Of a stretch of DNA of 62,884 bases, positions 1 to 9,501 are shown in pieces (positions within the stretch are counted from its first letter, which is position 1; each line of letters starts with the position of its first letter). The position numbers and the translations under genes were made by a program. The DNA is from Candidatus Melainabacteria bacterium (lineage in GTDB: Bacteria; Cyanobacteriota; Vampirovibrionia; Obscuribacterales; Obscuribacteraceae), in the NCBI GenBank assembly GCA_003153555.1, contig PLZS01000124.1, positions 1 through 62,884 of the forward strand. Direction: 5' to 3'. Under the pieces are notes generated by a model. That model searched no databases and was not told the origin of the DNA. It saw nothing but the letters and a program-made list of their open reading frames with translations.

Positions 1-208
1 AGTGGTTGCAGGGCAAGGACATGATGGACATGAAGCACACGGAGCGGTTGCAGGTCGAAGACATGATGGACATGAAGCACACGGAGCGGTTGCAGGTCGA
101 AGACATGATGGACATGAAGTACACGGAGTGGTTGAAGGTCAAAGACATGATGGACATGAAGCACATGGAGAGCTGTCGGGGCATAGACATGATAGATATC
201 AGGCGCAT
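1..208 (+). repeat. 42-bp tandem repeat (about 5 copies) inside the His-rich/TPR gene
   Basis: Units have period 42 bp and encode 14 residues. Copies 2 and 3 are nearly identical; copies 4 and 5 are increasingly degenerate. The first visible copy is cut by the window edge, so the array may be longer. The length is a multiple of three, so copy-number change keeps the frame. Confidence 0.85.
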
Positions 209-862
209 GGAGCGCATGGCTTCGGCGGCGACAAATTGAAGAAAGGCTTGCAGGGCAAACTGCGCGCCCAGCCCGTGACTATGTCCGATGTCTACTCGCT
301 GCGAGCATTGTGTTATTCCAAACTGGCTTCCCATCAACAGGCAGTCGCCGATTGGTCGCGAGCGATCACCGCCTTCAGTGTCAAAGACGGTGCCGAAAAT
401 AACGAGACTTTGGCGAGATTGATTATCTCGCGCGCGAAGGAATATGAGTCGGTTGGGCTGGACCAACAGGCGATCAATGACTTTGTGCGCGGGACTAAGA
501 TGAGTAACGATGCCGCAAAAGATACCGACGCTTTTTACGAACTAGCTCAGATATACGAGAAGCAGAGTAAATCGCCTCAGGCAATACATGAATATGATTC
601 GGCGATCGCGGCAGATCCAGATTTCGGCGAGGCTTATTTCGCACGTGGCCAAGCTTATGCAGCGCAGAAGCAGTTCGCCAAGGCTGTGCCTGATTACACC
701 GTAGCCATCGAGATTTTGCCGGGGAATGGCAGAATTTATTACTACCGTTCTTTGGCGTATAGAGCGATGCAGAAAGCAGATAATGCAGAGAGAGATTTAC
801 GCGAGAGTCAGCGGCTTGAATACAACGACTTAGGAGCCAAACCAGTGGTTCGAACGAAGTAG
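2..862 (+). CDS. His-rich repeat / TPR protein, 5' end outside window
   Basis: The frame is open from the window edge, so the true start probably lies upstream. The first ~70 residues are five 14-residue repeats of the type GRRHDGHEAHGAVA, rich in His, Asp and Glu and possibly metal-binding. From about residue 90 the sequence turns into TPR-like helices (SLRALCYSKLASHQQAVADW, then FYELAQIYEKQSKSPQAIHE and AYFARGQAYAAQKQFAKAVP). TPRs usually mediate protein-protein contacts; no enzyme motif is visible. The gene converges on the desaturase gene with about 55 bp between stops. The His-rich region and TPRs are seen directly; metal binding is inference. Confidence 0.75.
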   Translation: MVAGQGHDGHEAHGAVAGRRHDGHEAHGAVAGRRHDGHEVHGVVEGQRHDGHEAHGELSGHRHDRYQAHGAHGFGGDKLKKGLQGKLRAQPVTMSDVYSLRALCYSKLASHQQAVADWSRAITAFSVKDGAENNETLARLIISRAKEYESVGLDQQAINDFVRGTKMSNDAAKDTDAFYELAQIYEKQSKSPQAIHEYDSAIAADPDFGEAYFARGQAYAAQKQFAKAVPDYTVAIEILPGNGRIYYYRSLAYRAMQKADNAERDLRESQRLEYNDLGAKPVVRTK

Positions 863-917
863 TAAGTTTAGGTATAATAGCCATTTAACAGACTATTCGT
901 TAGTATATCGCAGCATC

Positions 918-1955
918 TTAATTCGTTTTGTTCGAAGCCTGCAGTGACGCATGCGCATTATTTTTTGCGGCCGCATTCCTATTGATTTGAGTCCAGTAAT
1001 CCTTGATGAAAGAGGAGTAGGAGGGTCTCGTCAGATACCGCGAACGGTACTGTTCATCAGCTTGCAGAATGGTGTGTAACGTGGGAAGGTAGTAGTGAGG
1101 CACAGTTGGGAACATGTGGTGCTCGGCGTGATACTTGAAATCGAACGAGGCAAGAAATGCTCGTTCGAGAAAATTTGCGTTCAAAACAGTTACTAATCGA
1201 TCAGCTGATTGCGTGGAGGAATCGTCGGGAAGCCTGGCGTGGTCAACGAATCCTCGCAGGAAGCCAAGGAATGTGCCCAAAGTAAAAATTGGACCCAGCC
1301 AGATTGCGAAGTAGAGCCACCACTGTCCTGATACCGCCCATAGTGTCAAGAGGATTACTAATTGCACAGGTACAAGATTGAGGATCTCTGGATGTCCTCG
1401 GCGGGAGAGCACCACGACTGGTGCTGGCTTGTCTGCGGGTTGAGCGGATTCTTTATAGAGTGGACGTAAAACGCCATTTACTACAATGCTCGTCCAGAGT
1501 TGTCCACCCAACACGAGACGCAGGAAGTGCCAGACAAATTGACGTGGCGTATTCTTATTTGCCTCGAAGTGGAAATTGCGGTCCGGGTCCTCGGGAGTGT
1601 TCAGCAACTTGTGGTGTGCCATGTGAACGGCTCGCGAAGAGCCATAAATCGATCCTACAGGATAGGCGCATAACCAAGCGGCAATTAAATCGTTCCATTT
1701 TTTATTTGGTAAAAATGCATTGTGGTGTGCGTCGTGCGCAACTGCCAAAAGAGCACCCATGCGCGAGGTGACCACCAAGAATGCAAAAGTGAAAGTGAGC
1801 ACGTTTGGAAAGAGCACATAGACTGCAAGTCCTAAGATGAGCACTCCCCATGACCAGACGATCAAATCAAGCAATCCCCGGGACGTTATTGGCTTTGATG
1901 ATTTGACAAATTGAGTTACTAATTCGGAGCTAGCTTGCTTAGAGTCAGCGCTCAT
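918..1955 (-). CDS. Membrane fatty acid desaturase
   Basis: A 345-residue membrane di-iron desaturase family protein. It carries the three expected histidine clusters: HDAHH at 74-78, HMAHH at 111-115 and HAEHH at 276-280, plus an extra His at 239 (VDHARLP). Hydrophobic spans lie around residues 30-70, 90-105 and 195-235. The family inserts double bonds into, or hydroxylates, lipid acyl chains in the membrane using oxygen and reduced ferredoxin or cytochrome; the substrate cannot be read from sequence. The start ATG has AGG about 7 nt upstream. The gene follows galK on the same strand after about 150 bp, so it may be its own unit. Confidence 0.88.
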   Translation of the reverse strand: MSADSKQASSELVTQFVKSSKPITSRGLLDLIVWSWGVLILGLAVYVLFPNVLTFTFAFLVVTSRMGALLAVAHDAHHNAFLPNKKWNDLIAAWLCAYPVGSIYGSSRAVHMAHHKLLNTPEDPDRNFHFEANKNTPRQFVWHFLRLVLGGQLWTSIVVNGVLRPLYKESAQPADKPAPVVVLSRRGHPEILNLVPVQLVILLTLWAVSGQWWLYFAIWLGPIFTLGTFLGFLRGFVDHARLPDDSSTQSADRLVTVLNANFLERAFLASFDFKYHAEHHMFPTVPHYYLPTLHTILQADEQYRSRYLTRPSYSSFIKDYWTQINRNAAAKNNAHASLQASNKTN

Positions 1956-2107
1956 GAAGAACCTTTGGATTTAGTAAGTCGCAGATATTCTATCTATAGT
2001 AATTTCGTACCCACAAAAGTCAATAACCAAGTATGTTTCGGGAAATTCCAGTCTTAAAATTCACAGGATTAAATGCTCCCCAGCGTGCAACTATCCTAAT
2101 CTTCGCA

Positions 2108-3298
2108 CTATGCGGGTACACCAGCGATCAAAGACGCCCCGGCTGTGGAGGCGCAGACGTAGACTTCCGCCTTCCTGCCGCTCGATTGCTCATATACCGG
2201 AATAACTCGGGCGCGGAAGGAGTCGATAGCGTCATTTGCCACAATTGCCACAGTACATCCCCCAAAGCCTGCACCTGTCATGCGAGCACCTAACACTCCT
2301 GGGTGCTTTTGCGACAGTTCTACTATTTGGTCAACTTCAGGGCAACTGACCTCAAAATCGTCGCGCAAGGACGTGTGGGAGGCATTCATCAATTTTCCAA
2401 ACGATTCCAAATCTGCATTTTCTAAGGCAGATACGGCATCGGTAACCCTCTTGTTCTCAGAGATCACATGCCGGCAGCGCCTCGCCACCTTATCCGAAAG
2501 CTTGGCACTGTGTTTGTCGAATTCAGTGAGTTCGACATCGCGCAGGCTGTTCATCTTTTTGCCTGTCAGTTTCGACAGAAGTTGGACACCTTGCGAGCAC
2601 TCGGCGCGCCTCGCGTTGTATTCGCTGTCGACCAAGCCTCGACGAACTCCAGAGTTTGTGATCACGATGGAGCATCCTTTAGCCGCCAGTTTTAGCGGCA
2701 CTACTCGGTAGTCCAGACTGCGGCAATCAATCATTAAAGCTGAATCTTCTTCAGCTAGCGCTGAAATAAATTGATCCATGATGCCGCATTGCACACCGAT
2801 GAATTCGTTTTCCGCTTGCTGGGCGATCAATGCGGTGTCCTTGCCGTTTATCGATAGGTTATTGAACTCGTTGCACAAAGTCACGACTGCTACTTCATAC
2901 GCGGCTGATGAACTCAGTCCAGCACCCTGGGGTACGTTTCCGGAAAGAAGGGCTGTGAATCCCCCTACAACAAATTTTCTCTTTTGCAGAGTGTGCACCA
3001 CGCCACGCATGTAATCCGCCCAAGGATGCTCTGCGCTCTTTCCTGTTTCGTTTAGATTGAAACTGTCTGTCTCATTGTAATCGAGGGAATAAGCGATAAC
3101 TTTGCCTGTGTCGTTCTTCGATGCGGCGATGATCATTTCGCGATCGATGGCAACTGGAAATACAAACCCCTCGTTATAGTCAGTGTGTTCGCCGATCAGA
3201 TTGACTCGCCCTGGCGCGCGAACAATCAATTCCGGTTTGGCATGGAATTGTTTGAGATAAGCGTCATGGACGGCCTTAACGCGGGAATTTTCGCTCAT
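2108..3298 (-). CDS. galK: Galactokinase
   Basis: GHMP-kinase family enzyme that phosphorylates galactose at C1 with ATP, the entry step of the Leloir pathway. Visible motifs are the GalK signature GRVNLIGEHTDYNEG near the N terminus, the phosphate-binding loop GNVPQGAGLSSSAAYE and the C-terminal GHMP motif ARMTGAGFGGCTVAIV. I chose the ATG at 3298 (MSENSRVK), which has GGAG just upstream and gives 396 residues, normal for the family; an ATG 11 codons upstream (3331) is also open. It is the last gene of the galE-galT-galK run. Confidence 0.93.
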   Translation of the reverse strand: MSENSRVKAVHDAYLKQFHAKPELIVRAPGRVNLIGEHTDYNEGFVFPVAIDREMIIAASKNDTGKVIAYSLDYNETDSFNLNETGKSAEHPWADYMRGVVHTLQKRKFVVGGFTALLSGNVPQGAGLSSSAAYEVAVVTLCNEFNNLSINGKDTALIAQQAENEFIGVQCGIMDQFISALAEEDSALMIDCRSLDYRVVPLKLAAKGCSIVITNSGVRRGLVDSEYNARRAECSQGVQLLSKLTGKKMNSLRDVELTEFDKHSAKLSDKVARRCRHVISENKRVTDAVSALENADLESFGKLMNASHTSLRDDFEVSCPEVDQIVELSQKHPGVLGARMTGAGFGGCTVAIVANDAIDSFRARVIPVYEQSSGRKAEVYVCASTAGASLIAGVPA

Positions 3299-3350
3299 TC
3301 GTCTCCATTTTTCATCGGTCCAATTTTGCATAGGTCAATTTGCATCGGTC

Positions 3351-4322
3351 TCAAATCATCACGGCTCTGAGTTCTTCGGCTTTCACTTCAGGCAAAGTAT
3401 CGTTGACGAATGTGCCTGCCCCCGATTCGCAGCCAGCCAAGTATTTCAATTTTTCGGGAGTGCGCAAAGGGGGATAGAATTCGATGTGGAAATGGCAGCT
3501 GGGATACTCCTTGCCGTCAGTTGGTTTCTGATGCATGACCATCATGTATGGCATCGAAAAGCCCCAAAGACCATCGTATTTTTTGAGCAGTTCCCGGAGC
3601 AATTTGGCTAGATCATTTTCTTCTGCAGCCGAAAAATCCGACATCGAACCGCGATGATGTTTAGAGTAGAGGTGAACTTCGTAAGGGTAGCGTGCATAAA
3701 AGGGAATGAATGCCAGAAAATGATCCGACTCGGCAACGACGCGTTGGGGATCATTCAGTTCTCCGGCGACAATGTCGCAATGCAGGCACCGTCTAGTTTT
3801 CTTGTGATGCTCGGCTTCGTTGTGAAGTTCTCGCTCGATCCTTGGTGGCAAGTAAGAGAAGGCATATATTTGGCCGTGCGGATGGTGAATCGTCACGCCA
3901 ATCGCTTCGCCCTTGTTCTCGAAAATGAAGACGTATTCTATCTCTTCGCGTGCACCAAGCTCTTCATACCGATCCCGCCAAACGCGCACTAACTCTTGCA
4001 TTTTCTTCAAAGTCAGATCGGCAAGTGTGCTTTTGTGGTCGGAAGAATAGAGCACGACCTCGCAGATACCTTGTGATGGTCTGACGGGATAGAGGTCGCT
4101 GCTTTCGATTGCAGGCGCGACAGGATCGCGTTTCAGACTTGGAAATTTGTTTTCGAAAACAACAAATTCATATTGCGCTTCTGGCACTTCCGTGGGGAAG
4201 CCACCTTCTGCGGTTGGACACAACGGGCAGTATCCTGCAGGTGGTAGAAAAGTTCTGTCTTGTCGGTGAGTGGCAGTGACAACCCACTCACCCATAACTG
4301 GATTCCATCGCATTTCAGACAT
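3351..4322 (-). CDS. galT: Galactose-1-phosphate uridylyltransferase
   Basis: HIT-superfamily transferase swapping UMP between UDP-glucose and galactose-1-phosphate. The zinc-type pair C32/C35 (YCPLCPTAEGG) and the active-site HPHGQ at 147-151, with the nucleophilic His at 149, are present, as is the C-terminal CHFHIEFYPP. The ATG at 4322 (MSEMRWNP) overlaps the galE stop by 8 bp (ATGTCTGA), indicating translational coupling; a longer frame reaches 4382 but would overlap galE by 68 bp. At 323 residues it is close to the usual bacterial length. Confidence 0.93.
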   Translation of the reverse strand: MSEMRWNPVMGEWVVTATHRQDRTFLPPAGYCPLCPTAEGGFPTEVPEAQYEFVVFENKFPSLKRDPVAPAIESSDLYPVRPSQGICEVVLYSSDHKSTLADLTLKKMQELVRVWRDRYEELGAREEIEYVFIFENKGEAIGVTIHHPHGQIYAFSYLPPRIERELHNEAEHHKKTRRCLHCDIVAGELNDPQRVVAESDHFLAFIPFYARYPYEVHLYSKHHRGSMSDFSAAEENDLAKLLRELLKKYDGLWGFSMPYMMVMHQKPTDGKEYPSCHFHIEFYPPLRTPEKLKYLAGCESGAGTFVNDTLPEVKAEELRAVMI

Positions 4323-5313
4323 GGGCTTGCTCTCTGTGATACCCCTTAGGATTTTTCTGATGCCAGTTCCAGGCGTCACCAATTATGGTGTCGAGCGAAC
4401 CAAATTGCGGTTTCCATCCTAGCTCTTCTTGAATCTTTTGACTCGATGCAACCAGCGTAGATGGGTCACCTGCGCGACGTGGTCCTATCTTTGTGGGGAT
4501 TGGCTTACCCGTGACTTTGAGTGCTGCTTCGATAATCTGATTGACTGAGAAACCTGTGCCGCTGCCGAGATTGTAGACGCTGCTCTGTCCGGGATGTTTT
4601 AATGCTTCAACTGCGCGCAGATGAGCGTCTGCTAGATCTTTGACGTGGATATAATCTCTAATGCCTGTTCCATCTGCGGTCGGATAGTCGTCACCAAATA
4701 TGGTGACATGAGAGCGTTCACCGCGTGCTACTTGCAGAACGATCGGAATTAAATGTGTCTCGGGATCATGTTCTTCGCCGGCTGTTTCTGTCGCACCAGC
4801 GACGTTAAAGTAACGCAATGCCGCATACATCAACCCATAAGCGTTCGCGTACCACTTTAGTATCTTCTCGAATGCAAGCTTGCTGTCCCCGTATGGACTG
4901 GTTGGCACAAGTGGAAAATCCTCTGTAATTGGCGAACTATGCGGTTCGCCATATACTGCTGCCGTGGACGAGAAGACGAACTTTTTCACTCCATGAGCTA
5001 ACATTGTGTCCAGAAGCGTGATTCCGTTAGTTACATTATTTTTGAAATAGAGCGCTGGCTGTTCAACTGACTGACCGACCAAACTGAGTGCGCCAAAGTG
5101 CATCACCGCGTCTATTTTTTCTGCTCCGAAGATCGCGTTTAAATCGTCGACGTTTCCCATGTCGCCTTGAACAAACTTCGCTTTAATTGAGACTGCTTCT
5201 TTGTGTCCACGGCAGAGATTGTCAAGGACGATCACTTCATGATCATGCTCCAACAGCTGTTCGACTGTTACCGATCCGATGTAACCGGCTCCGCCCACCA
5301 CTAACACTTTCAT
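4315..5313 (-). CDS. galE: UDP-glucose 4-epimerase
   Basis: Extended short-chain dehydrogenase/reductase interconverting UDP-galactose and UDP-glucose. The NAD-binding GGAGYIGS lies at 7-14, the catalytic Tyr/Lys pair at Y141 and K145 (SPYGDSK), and the SSTAAVYG strand before it. At 332 residues it is full length. Its start ATG overlaps the TGA of a 56-residue ORF (ATGA), and its stop overlaps galT, so the three gal genes and the small ORF look like one transcript. Confidence 0.94.
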   Translation of the reverse strand: MKVLVVGGAGYIGSVTVEQLLEHDHEVIVLDNLCRGHKEAVSIKAKFVQGDMGNVDDLNAIFGAEKIDAVMHFGALSLVGQSVEQPALYFKNNVTNGITLLDTMLAHGVKKFVFSSTAAVYGEPHSSPITEDFPLVPTSPYGDSKLAFEKILKWYANAYGLMYAALRYFNVAGATETAGEEHDPETHLIPIVLQVARGERSHVTIFGDDYPTADGTGIRDYIHVKDLADAHLRAVEALKHPGQSSVYNLGSGTGFSVNQIIEAALKVTGKPIPTKIGPRRAGDPSTLVASSQKIQEELGWKPQFGSLDTIIGDAWNWHQKNPKGYHREQAHV

Positions 5314-5480
5314 GGTTTGTCGGCTCCGCTCGTGCGCTCAGATTCTTTTTTCTGATTGTCCGTAGACTGATCAAAAGTGTAGTAAATCAAAATCCGCCCA
5401 TCGTCTTTATGCTCAACTCTCTTGTGCATGATTGGACGCTCTTGGGTTTTTTCAAGTGGGACGGCTTTTGGATCTGGCAT
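5310..5480 (-). CDS. Small 56-residue protein upstream of galE, translationally coupled
   Basis: An unrecognised charged, soluble 56-residue ORF starting MPDPKAVPLEKTQERPIM and ending in a Lys/Glu-rich tail (QKKESERTSGADKP). In the middle is a hydrophobic strand-like segment, GRILIYYTFDQ. It has GGAG 5 nt before its ATG, and its TGA shares bases with the galE start codon in an ATGA overlap. Both signals argue that it is translated and coupled to galE. It has no signal peptide or TM segment. Function unknown; it could be a leader-type regulator or a small binding protein. Confidence 0.6.
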   Translation of the reverse strand: MPDPKAVPLEKTQERPIMHKRVEHKDDGRILIYYTFDQSTDNQKKESERTSGADKP

Positions 5481-5757
5481 TGATACTCCAACTCAACAAT
5501 TGATTGGTCTGGTTCGCATATTTTGATGTCCTCTCCGCTCTCAAGGATATGAGAGCTTTCTGGCTATTTCCTATGGCTCTTTAGGAACATATTGTAAGCC
5601 ACGTCAATCCAGACGGAGCATCCTGTAAGCAACCCTAAGAGTTCCGAGCAGAAAAGCGCATAAATCATCTTTCCTGAGATACCATAATTCTATCCGCAAC
5701 CGTCCCTGGTCTAACTAAGGGCGCTCCGCGTGTTCCTTTACGGATGTCCTTCAGTCT

Positions 5758-7605
5758 ATGTTTAGCGGCGGCCCTCCTGTCCACCTGATGTGGTCCAATA
5801 TGTTCAACCCGGAAAAGCCCCGGGTAAAGCGCCCTGTCGAGTGGAAAAGGATCGCTAGTCTTTTCCGACCCTACTGGAAGCAAGAGGCGCTGGTCATCGT
5901 CTTAATCCTGTTTGGATCGCTGCTTGGCTTGATTCCGCCACTGTGCACCCTTCGCTTGATTGATACAGCGATTCCACACGGCAACTTCACCTCTGTCTGC
6001 TTGTACGTTGCTTGCATGATGGGCGCCGCTTTGCTTGCTGGACTGCTGGGTGTCTATCAAGGTTATTTGAATTCGTTGGTTGGTGAGGGGATTGTGCGGG
6101 ACATTCGCTGTAGTCTTGTCTCTCACCTGCATCGCATGCCGCTCGATTTTTTCACCAGCACCAAGACTGGGGAAATCATGAACCGCGTTTCCAGCGATGT
6201 CGACAGTATCGACAATGTTGTCACGGGCACAATGGTCACCGTCGTCACCAATGTTTTTACGATTACAAGTACATTGATCACTGTTTTTGTACTCGATTGG
6301 CGACTGGCATGTCTTTCAGTTGGCATCATTCCGCTAATGATCATTCCTATCTGGCCGGTGGGGCGGAAGATGTACGAAATCAGGAAGAAGACAAGACAAA
6401 AGCGGGATGAAATCGAAAGTCTCACACAGGAAACTCTTTCAATTTCAGGTATTACGTTGATCAAATCTTTTGTTAGAGAGCCTTACGAGAAGCAACGGTT
6501 TTACAATGTGGGCAGTGATTTGATGGATCTGGAAGTCAAATTAGCCATGGTAGGTAGATGGTTTCTTATGTTGATCACTGCCATGGTGACTATTGGTCCT
6601 GCAGCTGTATGGTTGCTTGGTGGTTGGCTGGCCATTCAAAAGGCAGTGACGATCGGTGTCGTGGTCACCTTCACGACGCTTCTGAATCGTTTGTATGGTC
6701 CCGCTTCGGCACTGGCTGGAGTGCAAGTGCAAATCGTTAGTGCACTCGCTGTTTTTGAACGTATCTTCGAATACTTAGACATGCCTGAAGAGAGTTCAAA
6801 AACCTCTGGTTCTCTAGATCTTGAACAGGTTATGGGTAAGGTCGAATTTCGGCATGTTCGTTTTGCTTACTCGGAAAATAGAACCGCGTTGAACGATATT
6901 TCTTTCAAGATCGAACCGGGTGAGATGGTGGCATTTGTCGGTCCATCAGGTGCAGGCAAGACCACGATAACTCAGTTGGTGCCTCGATTTTACGACACGG
7001 AAGAAGGCTCGGTTTTGGTTGATGGTCACGATGTTAAAGAGTGGCAATTGCAATCACTGCGCTCGCACATTGGCATAGTTACGCAGGAGACTTACTTATT
7101 TCACGACACAATCGAGAGCAACCTGCGCTACGCTCGTGCAGATGCCACTGATGAAGAGCTGGTCAAAGCGGCTCAAGCTGCTAGTATTCACGATTTCATT
7201 GTGTCACTGCCTGAAGGCTACAAGACCATCGTTGGTGAGCGTGGTCATAAATTGAGCGGTGGAGAGCGTCAAAGGTTGGCGATCGCAAGAGTGCTTTTGA
7301 AAAACCCTAAGATTTTGATTTTGGACGAGGCTACCAGCTCGCTAGACTCAGTCAATGAAGCCTTGATTCAGCAAGCTTTCATTCCTCTGATGCAAGGGCG
7401 TACAAGTTTGGTTATCGCGCATAGACTCTCGACCATTCTAGCGGCTGACAAAATTTTTGTTATCGATAAGGGAAAGCTTGTGGAAGGCGGCACTCATGCC
7501 GATCTGCTTAGTCTTAACGGGGTTTATGCGCGGTTGTACCGCCAACAATTCCGTGATCCGGATCCTGCGTTGCTTGAGTCTAACAGCTCATCTCTGTATA
7601 CGTGA
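5758..7605 (+). CDS. ABC exporter, fused membrane and ATPase domains
   Basis: A half-transporter of 615 residues: six TM segments (about 45-320) followed by an ATPase. Visible are Walker A GPSGAGKTT at about 395, the signature LSGGERQRLAIAR at about 499, Walker B ILILDEATSSLDS at about 520 and the switch region AHRLSTI. This is the MsbA/LmrA-like exporter class, working as a dimer in the inner membrane; the substrate (lipid, drug or peptide) is not readable. The start is uncertain: Met codons at residues 11 and 15 would also serve. The 3' end overlaps the convergent L,D-transpeptidase gene by 26 bp. Confidence 0.9.
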   Translation: MFSGGPPVHLMWSNMFNPEKPRVKRPVEWKRIASLFRPYWKQEALVIVLILFGSLLGLIPPLCTLRLIDTAIPHGNFTSVCLYVACMMGAALLAGLLGVYQGYLNSLVGEGIVRDIRCSLVSHLHRMPLDFFTSTKTGEIMNRVSSDVDSIDNVVTGTMVTVVTNVFTITSTLITVFVLDWRLACLSVGIIPLMIIPIWPVGRKMYEIRKKTRQKRDEIESLTQETLSISGITLIKSFVREPYEKQRFYNVGSDLMDLEVKLAMVGRWFLMLITAMVTIGPAAVWLLGGWLAIQKAVTIGVVVTFTTLLNRLYGPASALAGVQVQIVSALAVFERIFEYLDMPEESSKTSGSLDLEQVMGKVEFRHVRFAYSENRTALNDISFKIEPGEMVAFVGPSGAGKTTITQLVPRFYDTEEGSVLVDGHDVKEWQLQSLRSHIGIVTQETYLFHDTIESNLRYARADATDEELVKAAQAASIHDFIVSLPEGYKTIVGERGHKLSGGERQRLAIARVLLKNPKILILDEATSSLDSVNEALIQQAFIPLMQGRTSLVIAHRLSTILAADKIFVIDKGKLVEGGTHADLLSLNGVYARLYRQQFRDPDPALLESNSSSLYT

Positions 7606-8338
7606 TTCTCTTGCGGCGTGATGGAGTCGGCTCAGCTTCGGATTTGTTAGTGCTCGCAGGTTGCTTCAAATCCGTAGGCGGCGCGGCTTTTATGAAGTCA
7701 CTTCGCTCTAAAACTGTGCCTCTAAACTGGCGTACTATATAAACAGGAGTGTTCGGTTTTACCATGCCATACAACCGAGAAATGTCCGCATTTGAATGAC
7801 GGATGCAGCCATGACTGGCACTCTTTCTGATTGCTTTGGGATCATTAGTGCCATGCAAGGCCAGCTCGTCTTTGTTCAAATAAATCGCGGCTACTCCAAG
7901 TGGATTTTTATGTGTTTCGTTGTAGGGCGGAACCGGTTTCTGCTCTGGATCAATAGTCTTGGGTGGCACCCAGACTGGAAATTTCTTCTTCATCGCGACC
8001 AGATATCTGCCTGAAGGCGTAGGCTTATCCGTCGTTCCAATTGCGTTTGACAGAGTCGTAACGCGCACGATTTCGTCTCTGCGACCAAGGTGTTGCAATT
8101 GCAAGACGTGCGTCGCGTGACTACCTTTGTCTACGATTAAAACAGTAGGAGCGTCAGGGCGGAATCCGTTCGTCTTCATCACGCGAGTTAGCGCATAGTG
8201 ACCATTGATAAACGGATACTGCATGTTAGTTTTTTGACTGTGCGTCGAACTCTTTGTCGGCACGTGAGTGGCGCCAAACGATGCACTGGTTCCAATTAAA
8301 CAACTGACCAGCGTTACTAGTAAAGAATATTTTTTCAT
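7580..8338 (-). CDS. L,D-transpeptidase (YkuD domain), exported
   Basis: Begins with a signal peptide (MKKYSLLVTLVSCLIGTSAS). The YkuD core has H162 in ALHGT and the catalytic motif SHGCIRHSN with H176, C178 and R180. Such enzymes form 3-3 peptidoglycan cross-links or attach proteins to the wall in the periplasm. A polar C-terminal tail (TPSRRKRITYTEMSC) follows the domain. It lies next to an M23 peptidase gene on the same strand (78 bp apart), a small cell-wall pair. Confidence 0.9.
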   Translation of the reverse strand: MKKYSLLVTLVSCLIGTSASFGATHVPTKSSTHSQKTNMQYPFINGHYALTRVMKTNGFRPDAPTVLIVDKGSHATHVLQLQHLGRRDEIVRVTTLSNAIGTTDKPTPSGRYLVAMKKKFPVWVPPKTIDPEQKPVPPYNETHKNPLGVAAIYLNKDELALHGTNDPKAIRKSASHGCIRHSNADISRLYGMVKPNTPVYIVRQFRGTVLERSDFIKAAPPTDLKQPASTNKSEAEPTPSRRKRITYTEMSC

Positions 8339-8415
8339 GCGTCCGCTCCATGCCCGACTTCCTGTTAGGCGGAGCCTGCAGCACTTAAGTTCCTCAAAGT
8401 CAAAAAATTCTTTTG

Positions 8416-9027
8416 CTATCTAAAAACTTCATATGGGTCGACAGACGAAGTAACCCACCATTTTTTCAAGGCGTCGCCGAGCCCAATCGAGAAGTGCAAA
8501 TGTGGTGTGTTCGCTGGTGCGTTTCCTGAGGTGCCGACAAACCCAATGGTTTGTCCCTTTTTAACAGCGTCTCCATCGTGAATGTTCTCCGCATATTTTT
8601 CGAGATGCGCATAATAATAGATATATTTTCCGGTCGGGTCGGCTTCGTAGATGGTCAATCCACCTCGTTTGCTTGTGAATAATTTGGCGATGGTGCCATT
8701 TTCAACCGCTAATACAGGTGTGTTTCTCGGTGCATGCATGTCAGCGGCACCGTGTTGCGCGCCACCATGCATTTCGTAGAATGAGCCTTTTATGCTTGTG
8801 ACATTGAACCCAGCGATTGGCAAGCCGAGCTTTTTGCTGCGCAACTCTTTTATCGCTGTTTGCCTTTGCTCAACAGTCAGAGGTGGTTCGTTACTCGGAT
8901 TATAGTGGAGGGGGCATCGATTTGAGTTAGGCTCCTGAAAACCGCTTGCGGGCGGGCTCACTGTGCCAGTCGCAATAGCGATTGCGCAAAAAATGGATGG
9001 TAAAGCCGAAATGAGTTTGATCTTCAT
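8416..9027 (-). CDS. M23-family (LytM/lysostaphin-like) peptidase, exported
   Basis: A 203-residue protein with an N-terminal signal sequence (SALPSIFCAIAIATGTVSPP). The M23 fold shows HGAAD with H92 and D96, and HLHFSIG with H176 and H178, with the active-site-region H141 (YAHL). These are the zinc ligands and catalytic His of the family, so the enzyme is probably active rather than degenerate. It would cut peptidoglycan peptide bridges in the periplasm. It lies upstream of the L,D-transpeptidase on the same strand. Confidence 0.88.
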   Translation of the reverse strand: MKIKLISALPSIFCAIAIATGTVSPPASGFQEPNSNRCPLHYNPSNEPPLTVEQRQTAIKELRSKKLGLPIAGFNVTSIKGSFYEMHGGAQHGAADMHAPRNTPVLAVENGTIAKLFTSKRGGLTIYEADPTGKYIYYYAHLEKYAENIHDGDAVKKGQTIGFVGTSGNAPANTPHLHFSIGLGDALKKWWVTSSVDPYEVFR

Positions 9028-9501
9028 TTATTCTAAGACGACCTCGCTTCTGCGGTTGTTCCTAGCGCGCGATGAGAAGTTTAAGCTGCCCTTCCTGATT
9101 CAAATTTTTTGAAGCTAATCGGTCAGGACGTTATGGTGTGATGAAAAAATTGGTCGCTGGATTGCCAGAATTTGGTGACCGCCGACTATTCGTCAAGCCA
9201 TTCAAGCCTTGTCGACTAGGGGTTGGACCAGGCACTGGCTATTTGATCCAGCTACTGATGCACCATCAACGGTGCCCTTTAAAGTTGTACAGTGCCGTGC
9301 ATTGTGGATTTGTCGTGTCTAGTTTTTAGGCGAGGTTGGTTTCACAGGAGCGCAGCTCCCTAAACAAATTTTGGCGATGGGCGGGATTTGGTCAAGAAAC
9401 AAAATTGCGTGCCTGGTTTGCAAATTTCAAAGCCGAAACCGATGAATTTACATCCTGGAGGGAAAAACTGATTCAGCGGTCCATGTGCGGAAGTTTTCGA
9501 T
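9028..9501. other. Intergenic, 474 bp, no supported gene
   Basis: The space between the divergent M23 peptidase and Ser/Thr kinase genes must hold both promoters. Two short plus-strand frames (about 9138-9329 and 9336-9521) are open, but neither has a domain, a convincing ribosome site or compositional support, so I do not call them. Confidence 0.5.

Noticed and set aside
1..208. Could the left-edge array be a CRISPR?
   Set aside because: Units are contiguous with no spacers and encode a regular peptide in one frame, so it is a coding tandem repeat.
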